In this document: positions 1-8,253 of the stretch, one piece after another
Layout: each line of letters starts with the position of its first letter
How positions within the stretch are numbered: position 1 is the stretch's first letter
Source of the DNA: Pseudoflavitalea rhizosphaerae
GTDB lineage: Bacteria; Bacteroidota; Bacteroidia; Chitinophagales; Chitinophagaceae
Length of the DNA: 64,000 nucleotides
NCBI RefSeq assembly: GCF_003991355.1
Contig: NZ_RCSU01000007.1
Location: forward strand, 186,001-250,000
Reading direction: 5' to 3'
Made by a program: the position numbers and the translations under genes
Notes under the pieces: model-generated
Database searches by the model: none
The model's input: only the letters and a program-made list of their open reading frames with translations
What the model was told of the DNA's origin: nothing

Positions 1-57
1 CCGGAGGCGAACCAATAAAACTCACTCGCCAGAGGCGAGCGAGTGGCGACTCCCGAA
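1..57. repeat. Palindromic repeat, copy A (partial at window edge)
   Basis: GC-rich palindromic segment with an internal CTCGCC-AGA-GGCGAG hairpin, flanked by the CACTCG and CGAGTG ends typical of the family. It is the truncated first copy of six in the window (others at 9574, 11638, 23162, 26479, 38542). It lies within about 10 nt of the alaS stop codon. The left part continues outside the window. Confidence 0.75.
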
Positions 58-64
58 CATATTC

Positions 65-2695
65 TTACAGTAATCCTTTCACTTTTTCAATAACAGCCTT
101 CAGCTGGCTGGCATCCTGCCCGCCTGCAGTGGCCAGGTTTTTCTGTCCGCCGCCGCCGCCTTTGATCAGCGGCGCGATATGTTCCTTGATGATCTTGCCG
201 GCATCCAGTTGCTTGGCTGCAACCACCGTATCAGAAATACCAACGGCAACAAACGGTTTACCGCCGATATTGGCGCAGAGCACGGCCACATAATCATGTA
301 GGTTGTTTTTCAGATCGAAGGCGAGTTTCTTCAGGGCATCGGCATTGCCTACTTCAATGATCTCACCGATATAGGTGACTCCATCGATGATCTGGTCTTT
401 CTGCAGTAGTTCATTTCTAACGCCAACCAATATGCGGTTTTCGAGATTATCGAGTTTCTTTTTCAGATCGCTGTTCTCGGCCTGTAGCTGTTCAACGGCT
501 TTCACCAGGTCTTTCGGGTTCTTGAGCGTCTGCTTTACCTGTTTCAGTTCTGCGGATTGTTCATCGATATATTTTTCAGCAGCGAATCCACTCACGGCTT
601 CCACTCTTCTTACCCCGGCGGCTACTGCCGATTCGGATTTGAAGCGGAAGATGCCGATCTCTCCGGTGGAGCCAACATGCGTACCACCGCAGAGCTCTAC
701 CGAATAATTCGGATCGATGATCACTACGCGCACCACATCAGCGTATTTTTCACCAAACAGGGCCATGGCGCCGGATTGCATCGCTTCTTCCTTCGGCATT
801 TCTTTGATCACTACGGGAATATTCTCGCGGATCTTTTCGTTCACGATGGCTTCCACTTTGCTGATCTCTTCGTCGGTCATTTTAGCGAAGTGGGAGAAAT
901 CGAAGCGGAGATAATCTTCATTGACCAGCGAACCTTTCTGTGCTACATGTGTGCCGAGTACCTTGCGCAATGCTGCATGCAGCAGGTGAGTAGCAGAATG
1001 ATGAACAGCCGTGCATTTGCGGCGTTCAGCATCAACCCTGGCATCCACGGGGGCCGCGATATTCACAGGTAGTTTATCGGTGAAGTGAATGATGAGGTCA
1101 TTCTCTTTTTTAGTATCGGTAACGGGCACCATTTCTCCATCAAAGCTGAGGAAGCCGGTATCGCCTACCTGACCGCCGCTTTCGGCATAGAATGGTGTGG
1201 TATTGAGTACGAGTTGATAAGATTCTTTGCCTTTTGCTTTGATCTTGCGGTACTTCAGCACTTTGGTTTGCAGTTCCAGCATATCATAGCCTGCGAAATT
1301 GGGGCTTTGGCTTTCTTTTCCATCTTTCACCAGCAGCACCCAGTCTTCAGTATCCAGTGTGGTTGCGGCACGGCTGCGGTCTTTCTGTTGCTGCATTTCT
1401 TTCTCGAATCCTTTCTCATCAACAGTGAGGTTATTCTCACGGGCGATGAGCCGGGTGAGGTCGATTGGGAATCCATAAGTATCAAGTAATTCAAATGCCG
1501 CACTACCTTCGATAGTTCCGTTAGTGGCAGTTTTGATTACATCATCAATTCTTTTAAGGCCTTTTTCCAGTGTACGGAGGAAGGCTTCTTCTTCTTCCCT
1601 GATCACTTTCATTACAAAATCCATTTGTTGATTCAGTTCGGGGAAAACATTCTTGAACTGAAGTGCAATCACAGGCACCAGTTGGTGCAGGAGTGGTTGT
1701 TTGTAATCGAGGTAAGAATAATAATAACGGACTGCGCGACGAAGAATGCGACGGATCACATAACCGGCTTCTGTATTTGAAGGCAATTGCCCATCGGCAA
1801 TAGTAAAGCTGATAGCGCGGATATGGTCAGACAAAACGCGGAAGGCGATAGCCTGACGGCTATCACTGCCATCATATTTTTTATGAACGATATTACCGAT
1901 TGCTGCAATGGTTTCGCTGAATACATCAGTGTCGTAGTTGGACTGTTTGCCCTGGAGCACACGCACCAGTCGTTCAAAACCCATACCAGTGTCAACATGT
2001 TTGGCGGGCAGGGGTTCGAGAGAACCATCTTTCAGGCGGTTGAACTGTATGAATACATTGTTCCAGATCTCGATCACCTGGGGATGATCGTTGTTCACGA
2101 GGGTAGCGCCATCCACTTCGGCTCTTTCATCATCAGTGCGGCAGTCCACATGAATTTCAGTACAGGGGCCGCAAGGACCTGTATCGCCCATTTCCCAGAA
2201 ATTATCTTTCTTTTTGCCCAGCAGGATACGGTCTTCCGCAATCCATTTTTTCCATTCTGTTGCTGCTTCTTCGTCTTTGGGGAGTTTGAGTTCTGCATCG
2301 CCTTCAAAAACGGTCACGTATAAGCGGTCTTTTGGGATCTGGAAAATGCCTGTGAGCAGTTCCCAGCTCCATTCAATAGCTTCTTTCTTAAAATAATCAC
2401 CAAAGCTCCAGTTGCCGAGCATCTCAAACATGGTGTGGTGGTAGGTATCAACTCCCACTTCTTCGAGGTCGTTATGTTTGCCGCTGACACGAAGACATTT
2501 TTGAGTGTCCGCAACCCGCTTGCTGGGCGCCTGTTTGTTACCAAGAAAAATATCTTTGAACTGGTTCATCCCTGCATTGGTGAACTTGAGGGTAGGATCA
2601 TTTTTCAGAACGATGGGAGCGGAAGGAACAATGGTATGGCCCTTCGATTTGAAAAAATCCAGAAAATGCTGGCGTATGTCGGCACTTGTGATCAT
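65..2695 (-). CDS. alaS: Alanyl-tRNA synthetase
   Basis: Charges tRNA(Ala) with alanine in the cytoplasm (class II synthetase). The 876-residue product has the full AlaRS layout: an N-terminal catalytic domain starting ITSADIRQHFLDFF, an editing domain with the zinc-site motifs HHSATHLLH and CGGTHVG, a coiled stretch, and a C-terminal DHHA1 domain ending in the glycine-rich KGGGGGQKNLATAGG motif. The frame is open to an upstream ATG at 2743, but family proteins begin at the second methionine (2695), so I chose that start. A TACCTTTG promoter element on the minus strand (2834-2841) leaves a leader of about 130 nt. It is transcribed divergently from the M23 peptidase. A palindromic repeat follows the stop codon directly. 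Confidence 0.97.
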   Translation of the reverse strand: MITSADIRQHFLDFFKSKGHTIVPSAPIVLKNDPTLKFTNAGMNQFKDIFLGNKQAPSKRVADTQKCLRVSGKHNDLEEVGVDTYHHTMFEMLGNWSFGDYFKKEAIEWSWELLTGIFQIPKDRLYVTVFEGDAELKLPKDEEAATEWKKWIAEDRILLGKKKDNFWEMGDTGPCGPCTEIHVDCRTDDERAEVDGATLVNNDHPQVIEIWNNVFIQFNRLKDGSLEPLPAKHVDTGMGFERLVRVLQGKQSNYDTDVFSETIAAIGNIVHKKYDGSDSRQAIAFRVLSDHIRAISFTIADGQLPSNTEAGYVIRRILRRAVRYYYSYLDYKQPLLHQLVPVIALQFKNVFPELNQQMDFVMKVIREEEEAFLRTLEKGLKRIDDVIKTATNGTIEGSAAFELLDTYGFPIDLTRLIARENNLTVDEKGFEKEMQQQKDRSRAATTLDTEDWVLLVKDGKESQSPNFAGYDMLELQTKVLKYRKIKAKGKESYQLVLNTTPFYAESGGQVGDTGFLSFDGEMVPVTDTKKENDLIIHFTDKLPVNIAAPVDARVDAERRKCTAVHHSATHLLHAALRKVLGTHVAQKGSLVNEDYLRFDFSHFAKMTDEEISKVEAIVNEKIRENIPVVIKEMPKEEAMQSGAMALFGEKYADVVRVVIIDPNYSVELCGGTHVGSTGEIGIFRFKSESAVAAGVRRVEAVSGFAAEKYIDEQSAELKQVKQTLKNPKDLVKAVEQLQAENSDLKKKLDNLENRILVGVRNELLQKDQIIDGVTYIGEIIEVGNADALKKLAFDLKNNLHDYVAVLCANIGGKPFVAVGISDTVVAAKQLDAGKIIKEHIAPLIKGGGGGQKNLATAGGQDASQLKAVIEKVKGLL

Positions 2696-2833
2696 AAACG
2701 GAACAATCTTTGATAATGTGAAAGCCTCACTGCATACATTCATTTCAACAGATAACTACCGGAATTTTAAGAGAATGCAAAAAAATCCGCTTTTTCCTGT
2801 AGGTTTGTAGCGTTGGCTCTGAATAACGTGGTG

Positions 2834-2841
2834 CAAAGGTA
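2834..2841 (-). promoter_or_regulatory. Bacteroidetes -7 promoter element for alaS
   Basis: On the minus strand this reads TACCTTTG, a perfect match to the Bacteroidetes -7 consensus TAnnTTTG. It lies between the divergent alaS and M23 genes. I see no clear -33 TTTG at the usual spacing. Confidence 0.5.
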
Positions 2842-2895
2842 ATCCAATTCGTGCTGTTTTATAATGAAATCAAATCCTGGTGACCACGGATTCTC

Positions 2896-3867
2896 ATGAA
2901 AAAGATTAAGTATTACTATAATACCAATACGCTTCGTTACGAGAAGCTTGAGACCCCCCTGCGGGTGAAACTCCTCCGGGTACTGGGTTTCATTTCCGCT
3001 GCCATCGTTACCGCTATTATAATTGTATCGATCGCTTACCGATACTTCCCTTCAGCTAACGAAAAAAAACTGATGGAAGAGAACGAAAAGCTGGAAGATC
3101 AGTTCGAAAGCCTGGAACAGGCAGCCCGAAAATTATCACAGCGATTGACTGAACTGGAGAGCCGCGACAATGATATTTACCGCACCATCTTTGAAGCCAA
3201 TCCAATCCCGGACAGTATCAGGGCGCTTGAAATGGCGCAGCAGAAAGAATGGAAACTGGTCAATAGTATGACCAACTCTGAACTGGAGAACTCCATCGTT
3301 CAAACGCTCAACAACCTGAACAACCGGATGTCTAACCAGGACAAATCTTATAGTGAGATCACCAAGTTCATCGCCAACAAAGAAGAGCTTCTCGCCTGTA
3401 CTCCGGCCATTCAGCCTGTCAGCAACTCCGATCTCAAGCGTGTGGCATCCGGTTTCGGAAGCCGCATCGACCCGGTATACAAAACCATCAAATTCCACGC
3501 TGGTCTTGATTTCTCTGCACCCCAGGGAACGCCCATCTACGCCACCGCCAATGGTTCCATCCGCACTGCCGGCAATCTCGGCAACGGTTATGGCAACCAC
3601 GTGATCATCAACCACGGCTACGGATATGAAACACTTTACGGGCACATGTTCAAAGTGAAAGTGAAGTCCGGCCAGAAAGTGAAACGCGGCGAGATCATCG
3701 GATGGGTAGGCAGCACCGGAAAATCCACCGGTCCGCACTGCCATTACGAAGTTCACAAGAACGGCAGGCCCATCGATCCCATTTATTTCTTCTACAATGA
3801 CCTCACTCCTGAACAGTTCGACAGGTTGCTGAAAATGGCGGCGAGTAGCAACCAGAGTTTTGATTAA
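2896..3867 (+). CDS. Membrane-anchored M23 family metallopeptidase
   Basis: Peptidoglycan endopeptidase of the LytM/M23 zinc family, predicted to act in the periplasm. The 323-residue protein has a short basic cytoplasmic end, one membrane segment at about residues 28-48, a coiled coil at about 55-92 (EENEKLEDQFESLEQ), and an M23 domain at about 185-300. The zinc and catalytic residues are present: H201 and D205 (HAGLD), H250 (YGHM), and H281 and H283 (HCHYEV). A transmembrane-coiled-coil-LytM arrangement resembles division-associated EnvC/NlpD-like or MepM-like hydrolases, but because the catalytic residues are intact it is probably an active enzyme rather than an activator. The exact cell-wall bond cut cannot be told from the sequence. 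Confidence 0.9.
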   Translation: MKKIKYYYNTNTLRYEKLETPLRVKLLRVLGFISAAIVTAIIIVSIAYRYFPSANEKKLMEENEKLEDQFESLEQAARKLSQRLTELESRDNDIYRTIFEANPIPDSIRALEMAQQKEWKLVNSMTNSELENSIVQTLNNLNNRMSNQDKSYSEITKFIANKEELLACTPAIQPVSNSDLKRVASGFGSRIDPVYKTIKFHAGLDFSAPQGTPIYATANGSIRTAGNLGNGYGNHVIINHGYGYETLYGHMFKVKVKSGQKVKRGEIIGWVGSTGKSTGPHCHYEVHKNGRPIDPIYFFYNDLTPEQFDRLLKMAASSNQSFD

Positions 3868-3998
3868 CAGGGCATAATCCCTTACAAGCAGGCTGAAACC
3901 CAATGCAGGCACGAACTCCCGACAGTTTGCCAGACACCTGACAATCAGGATATTGTCATGGAGGTTTGACAATTTCATGACCCGGTGGCTCAACCTTA

Positions 3999-4031
3999 TT
4001 GAGAACTTATGCGTTGTTAGCTGTACATTTG
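3999..4031 (+). promoter_or_regulatory. Promoter of the AraC-family gene
   Basis: TACATTTG at 4024-4031 matches the Bacteroidetes -7 element exactly, and a TTG at 3999-4001 sits 22 bp upstream as a possible -33 element. The open frame runs back through this promoter to 3953, so the promoter argues for a downstream start codon (ATG at 4070). Confidence 0.55.
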
Positions 4032-4069
4032 CACCGCCGTATATGCACCATCCGCCCGACATATTAGCA

Positions 4070-4996
4070 ATGGCTTACAAGCAGCCGATCATGCAGGAAG
4101 AGATGAATCTGTTGTTCGAGAAAGAGCAGCAGATCCCTGGTTCTGTTCAGTACATGATCCATCGTTACGAAAAGCATTCGCAATGGAGCATCGAGGATAC
4201 AGGTATGATGGTGTATCATTTTCGCAAGAACGATCCCAAAGAAAATTACCTGGAGCTTCGCTTCTGTTTGTCTGGTAATGTTTATTGCAAACAAAAATCC
4301 ACTGAGTGCGACCAGTGCAAATTTGGCAACAGCCGATCCTGCAGCGACCGTGCTGAAACAGTGGACGTATTGAGTTTTCGTTTTGCCCCGGCCCATTTAT
4401 CCCAGTTTGTCCGTTCCAATGCCCCGGTGAATTCTTCATCAGATGAGATCCTCCAGTTCCTGCATCCTTCTTCATTCACCAAACTGCTCAACCTTTGCGG
4501 CAGAACACGTATGGTGCTGGAAGCCGTGTTGAATCACAACTACACGGGCAGCATGGAGAATATATACATCAATGCGCAGGTCCAGATGCTGTTGCTCTAT
4601 AGCCTGGAATGTATGCTGGGTGAAGAGAAAGGCGAAAAAGGGATCGAAGCGTTCCAGTGTAAGTTCCTCGCCAATGAAGCTGATCGCGACAAGATCGTGA
4701 AAGCCCGCGAGATCCTCATTCAGCATATCGGTGAGCCCATCACCATCAAGGAGCTGAGCCGCAAAGTAGCGATCAATGAATGCTACCTCAAGAAAGGTTT
4801 CAAAGAGCTCTTCGGTACAACTGTTTTCGACTTCTATCAGAACCAGCGAATGGAACATGCGCGTTACCTCCTTTATGAAAAAGGACTGAGCGTAACCGAA
4901 GTTTCCATGATGCTTGGCTATTCATCCATTTCACATTTCTCTACGGCGTTCAAGCGTCATACCGGCATCAAGCCATGTGAATTGCTTCTCCATTAA
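4070..4996 (+). CDS. AraC family transcriptional regulator with N-terminal cysteine cluster
   Basis: DNA-binding regulator of 308 residues. The C-terminal third, from about residue 205, carries the two helix-turn-helix units of the AraC/XylS family: ITIKELSRKVAINECYLKKG, then LSVTEVSMMLGYSSISHFST with the conserved GYSS...F-AFKRHTG pattern. The N-terminal half is a sensor region with five cysteines spaced C66-x6-C73-x6-C80-x2-C83-x7-C91, suggestive of a metal or redox site; no cofactor can be named from the sequence. The start at 4070 was chosen because a good promoter lies inside the longer frame. The nearest downstream gene, a PepSY membrane protein of a type often linked to iron uptake, is a possible target but lies 1 kb away. 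Confidence is high for the family and low for the ligand. Confidence 0.9.
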   Translation: MAYKQPIMQEEMNLLFEKEQQIPGSVQYMIHRYEKHSQWSIEDTGMMVYHFRKNDPKENYLELRFCLSGNVYCKQKSTECDQCKFGNSRSCSDRAETVDVLSFRFAPAHLSQFVRSNAPVNSSSDEILQFLHPSSFTKLLNLCGRTRMVLEAVLNHNYTGSMENIYINAQVQMLLLYSLECMLGEEKGEKGIEAFQCKFLANEADRDKIVKAREILIQHIGEPITIKELSRKVAINECYLKKGFKELFGTTVFDFYQNQRMEHARYLLYEKGLSVTEVSMMLGYSSISHFSTAFKRHTGIKPCELLLH

Positions 4997-5006
4997 TTTC
5001 TTTAGT

Positions 5007-5149
5007 CAAAAGGATATGACGATCCGGGCTGATGAAACATACCAGCGCGGGAGGATTTTTTTGAGCTGTGGTTTGGTTGGATTGGCTGTGGAAATACTAT
5101 TCAACTTCTTCGCTTATGTTTCAAAGGCCGGATCATTCATATCCTTTTG
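5007..5149. repeat. Nested palindromic element, copy 1
   Basis: A 143-bp element closed by a perfect 13-bp inverted repeat (CAAAAGGATATGA at 5007-5019 with its complement at 5137-5149). Inside this are GATCCGG boxes and two asymmetric inner ends, one reading GGCTGATGAAACATACCAGC and the other (reverse complement) GGCCTTTGAAACATAAGCG. The same inner ends occur at 5304-5464 in the opposite orientation and, more diverged, at 57870-58028. It starts 10 bp after the AraC stop codon. I found no transposase nearby. Confidence 0.65.
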
Positions 5150-5303
5150 CCATGGGCCCTCAGGGTGTGCTGCAATTCCATTTCATAATGTCATTCCCAT
5201 ATGCAGCCTTCACATAAGAAATGCTTCACAGGATTTCCCTTTCATCTGTCATAAAGAATACGCCGTACTTTTTCCCCTCCCTTTCTCCCCCGTGAACAGG
5301 GAC

Positions 5304-5464
5304 TGGAGCGGGTGAGAGGTGGGGCAGATCCGGCCTTTGAAACAAAAGCGAAAAAGCCCGGTACTGCACCATCGCCCAACCCACTCCAACAACAGCTCAA
5401 AAAAATCCTCCCGCGCTGGTTTGTTTCATCAGCCGGATCTGCCCCACCCCTCATTCGCTCCAAC
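5304..5464. repeat. Nested palindromic element, copy 2 (inverted relative to copy 1)
   Basis: About 160 bp, bounded by an imperfect inverted repeat of roughly 25 bp that ends in GGTGGGGCAGATCCGG. The interior matches the reverse complement of copy 1 over most of its length, including the shared AGCGCGGGAGGATTTTTTT stretch, so copies 1 and 2 form a large imperfect inverted repeat across 5007-5464. Open frames here read through the repeat on both strands and are not credible genes. Confidence 0.65.
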
Positions 5465-5762
5465 AACCCACTCTCAACACATATTTCTTTTCGCGTAAAC
5501 ACTCTTTCCCGTTCCAGTAACCTGTTCACCTCCTCCCCGCTCTACTTTTGCTTCTTATTCAAGGAGGGCAAGGGATAGTGTGTTCTTTCGCATTAGTTTG
5601 CCAGAGGTGATGGAGACAGTACAAATCAACCTCAATCACTTTGCAACTCTGTATACCAGGTAAGACTATTTGGGCTGAACGCATTTCGCGTTCCGGCACA
5701 TTCAGTGAAAATATTTGATGCATCAGGTGAACTCATTGTACAATTTTTTGGAAAAAGGAAAC

Positions 5763-5893
5763 CCGGTTATCCTGAACTGTCCGCCTGGTCGGCTTTTGCC
5801 GCTGGCCTGCAGTAACCGGTTGCGTCCCGCTAACTTTTTTCCATAATGTGGAAGGTGCGGCCCTGTTCCCAGGGCGGCACTAAAAATTTTTTT
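5763..5893 (+). other. Structured intergenic RNA candidate ending in a terminator-like hairpin
   Basis: Three palindromic units lie in series upstream of the PepSY gene. CCGGTTA (5763-5769) pairs with TAACCGG (5813-5819) around an inner CGGC-TTTT-GCCG hairpin. TTCCA-TAATG-TGGAA follows at 5839-5853. A strong hairpin at 5855-5880 pairs GTGC and GCCCTG with CAGGGC and GCAC around a TTCC loop and one G-G mismatch. The last hairpin is followed by TAAAAATTTTTTT, as in an intrinsic terminator. It could be a leader with a regulated terminator for the gene at 6001, or the 3' end of a transcript from further upstream. No known riboswitch class was recognised. Confidence 0.4.
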
Positions 5894-6000
5894 GAACTGG
5901 TTATTTCGGCAATTCTCATAGCTGTGTCAAAAATCAGCATTGTAGCAGCTCCTGAGGTCAAATCCAGTGAAAACATTTATTTCTAATTTATTTTCGTGAA

Positions 6001-7173
6001 ATGACCCTCAAAAAACTTGTTGGCAAGCTGCATTTGTGGCTCGGACTGGCGTCCGGGCTTGTTGTTTTTATAATTGCCATCACAGGTTGCATCTATGCAT
6101 TCCAGGCTGAGATCAGCGATCTCAGCCAGCCTTACCGTTTTGTGGAGAAAAGTGATAAGCCGCAATTGACGCCATCACAATTCAAAGCGATTGCAGACAG
6201 CGTGCTTCCCGGGAAACATCCGCACAGCATCAATTACGATACCCGCGAAGGACGCGCTGCCGCCATCATATTTTACAGTCCAGATCCCGAATACTACTAT
6301 TCGGTTTATGTAAATCAATACACCGGTGAAGTCTTGAAAGTGAAAGACATGCTCCACGGGGATTTCTTTCGCTTCATTCTCGATGGACATTTTTATCTCT
6401 GGCTGCCGGATGCGATCGGACAACCTGTAGTGGCCTGGAGTACAGTAGTATTTGTTGTGATGATGATCTCCGGGGTCTTTCTCTGGTGGCCTCGCAACAG
6501 GGCAGCCCGAAAACAAAGGTTCAAAGTGAAATTCAACGCCAGCTGGAAACGCGTGAACTACGATATCCATAATGTACTGGGCTTTTACATGAGCTGGGTG
6601 GCCATCATCCTGGCTGTAACAGGACTGGTCTGGGGCTTCCAGTGGTTTGCGAAAACGTTGTATGCAGTTACCGGTGGTGAAAAGACCTACGAATTCTACG
6701 AACCTCATTCCGCAGACAAGAATATCGCTACCTATACTCCAACAGCAGCAGTGGATGTGATCTACGAGAAAATGAAAGCGGAATATCCCACTGCGGAAAT
6801 GTTCGAAGTACATTATCCTGAAACAGATTCCTCTTCGCTGGGCGTAGCTATCAATCCCGATGCTGATACCTACTGGAAGTCTGACTACCGCTATTTTGAT
6901 CAATATACTTTGAAAGAAATTGAAGTAACACATATTTACGGCAAATTCAAAGATGCGCATGCGGCTGATAAGCTGGCGCGAATGAACTATGATCTGCATA
7001 CCGGCGCTGTATGGGGATTGCCGGGAAAGATCCTCATGTTCTGCGCAAGCCTTATTGCGGCCAGCCTGCCCGTGACTGGCTTTCTGCTCTGGCGTGGAAG
7101 GCACAGGGCTAAAAAGAAACTGGCGGGTAAACCTGCTTCCTCCCAAAAAACATTAAACCTGCAGCAAGCTTAA
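6001..7173 (+). CDS. PepSY-associated transmembrane protein
   Basis: Integral membrane protein of 390 residues, of the PepSY-TM family (PiuB/FsrB-like). Members are often found with iron-siderophore uptake genes, and some are proposed to act as inner-membrane reductases. An N-terminal anchor (about residues 15-37, GLASGLVVFIIAITGCIYAF) is followed by a periplasmic PepSY-like region containing YYSVYVNQYTGEVLKV. Two central segments lie near VVAWSTVVFVVMMISGVFLWW and MSWVAIILAVTGLVWGFQW, and a C-terminal segment near ASLIAASLPVTGFLLW. Conserved histidines occur next to the membrane segments (DGHFYLWLP, YDIHNVLGFY, YDLHTGAVWG). No TonB-dependent receptor is adjacent, so the link to iron is family knowledge only. 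Confidence 0.88.
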   Translation: MTLKKLVGKLHLWLGLASGLVVFIIAITGCIYAFQAEISDLSQPYRFVEKSDKPQLTPSQFKAIADSVLPGKHPHSINYDTREGRAAAIIFYSPDPEYYYSVYVNQYTGEVLKVKDMLHGDFFRFILDGHFYLWLPDAIGQPVVAWSTVVFVVMMISGVFLWWPRNRAARKQRFKVKFNASWKRVNYDIHNVLGFYMSWVAIILAVTGLVWGFQWFAKTLYAVTGGEKTYEFYEPHSADKNIATYTPTAAVDVIYEKMKAEYPTAEMFEVHYPETDSSSLGVAINPDADTYWKSDYRYFDQYTLKEIEVTHIYGKFKDAHAADKLARMNYDLHTGAVWGLPGKILMFCASLIAASLPVTGFLLWRGRHRAKKKLAGKPASSQKTLNLQQA

Positions 7174-7349
7174 TTGATGATGTAACCCAGTGTGCATCTG
7201 CTTTTGCATACATTCTAAAAGCAGGGTGGGGTTGTATTGCGCACATTTTCGTTTTTTGATCAACGTCAATGAATACCCGTTTTTTTATTATTTGTTTTTA
7301 AGTGAATGGTTTTTTCGTTTCCTTTGCAGCCGCAACATTGATCCAAACC

Positions 7350-7454
7350 ATGAAAAATCAAAACACTGCTCTGAAAACCTGCTGCCGTTACACCCACCAC
7401 GATAGCTATAAACCGGATTTGTTATTTGATGCAGTAACCAGCATTACCGGATAA
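7350..7454 (+). CDS. Possible 34-residue small protein
   Basis: A short frame of 34 codons begins ATG AAA AAT CAA and ends TAA, with a paired cysteine near the N-terminus (LKTCCRYTHHDSY) and a hydrophobic end (LLFDAVTSITG). TTCCTTTG, one mismatch from the Bacteroidetes -7 element, lies about 25 bp upstream. A GAAA-looped hairpin, CAGGCAT/ATGCCTG, follows at 7497-7514. Nothing identifies a function, and it could be a chance frame in the 395-bp gap between the PepSY gene and the lipoprotein gene. Confidence 0.25.
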   Translation: MKNQNTALKTCCRYTHHDSYKPDLLFDAVTSITG

Positions 7455-7568
7455 GACAGTTTTAAATTTTTCCCATCTACAATTAAACGCTCTGAACAGG
7501 CATGAAAATGCCTGAATGGAAATGCTATTGTTCAATATTCAAATAACCTCAATTCAAAACTCAATCAA

Positions 7569-8186
7569 ATGAAAAGATCGTTTGTGTTTTTTTGCGCCTT
7601 GATGGCCGGTGCTCTGTCTTTCTCCTCTTGCAACAAAGACCTGAAAGATGACCTTAATGAATTAAAAAGAGATATCGGTGAGGATGAGCCAATCACCGCT
7701 ACAACCACTTTCACTGATTTAAAGAATACGGAGCGCAAACTGACTGCTACCTTCAAATACAAATGGGATAACAGTTATACAGACGCAATGCACAAGAATT
7801 CAAATGGTACTTACGATATCAATATTCGCAGGTATGCGGATAGATATAGCGAGAACGAAATTGAGCTGTCTTTTGTTTATGATCCTGCCACCAAGAAAAT
7901 TCTTTACAAGTACTTCGAACTCAATTGGGATGACTTGGGACTTTCAAATGGAGAAATTGAGGTTTATGAGGAAGGCGAACCACGAACCGGCCTCACTTTC
8001 AATATCGATATCAAAAGCATCGATGTGCAGGCGGGTACCATCAATTTTGATGTGAAGATTGAAGGGACCAAAGAGTTTTCAACTAATAACCCCTACGATG
8101 TTCCTAACCGGAATTCCGCTTTCGCAACTGCCTTTTCATTCAATGGAAAGCTCAGTGTGTACGACAATAATGAAATGCCAAACTAA
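7569..8186 (+). CDS. Hypothetical lipoprotein
   Basis: A 205-residue protein with a lipoprotein signal peptide: basic start MKRS, hydrophobic core, and a lipobox ending in LSFSSC with the acylated cysteine at residue 21. The mature part is acidic and probably beta-rich, with no family I recognise. It is predicted to be exported and lipid-anchored. It stands alone, with a strong bidirectional terminator separating it from the convergent hemL. Upstream, 7173-7568 holds only the doubtful small frame and one short hairpin. Confidence 0.75.
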   Translation: MKRSFVFFCALMAGALSFSSCNKDLKDDLNELKRDIGEDEPITATTTFTDLKNTERKLTATFKYKWDNSYTDAMHKNSNGTYDINIRRYADRYSENEIELSFVYDPATKKILYKYFELNWDDLGLSNGEIEVYEEGEPRTGLTFNIDIKSIDVQAGTINFDVKIEGTKEFSTNNPYDVPNRNSAFATAFSFNGKLSVYDNNEMPN

Positions 8187-8203
8187 TTTGGTGAATCACA
8201 CAT

Positions 8204-8243
8204 AAAAAGGATGGTCGTAGTAAACAGCGACCATCCTTTTTTA
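8204..8243. terminator. Bidirectional intrinsic terminator between the lipoprotein gene and hemL
   Basis: An 11-bp perfect stem, AAGGATGGTCG (8208-8218) with CGACCATCCTT (8228-8238), has an A-run before it and a T-run after it, so it can terminate transcription from both strands between the convergent genes. Confidence 0.9.
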
Positions 8244-8253
8244 TACAAGTATT

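Noticed and set aside
5242-5578. Two overlapping frames on opposite strands in the gap after the AraC gene
   Set aside because: Both are translations of nested element copy 2 and its flanks; no codon pattern or start context supports a gene.
7190-7405. 71-codon frame rich in Cys and Phe
   Set aside because: Low-complexity translation of AT-rich intergenic DNA, overlapping a better small frame.
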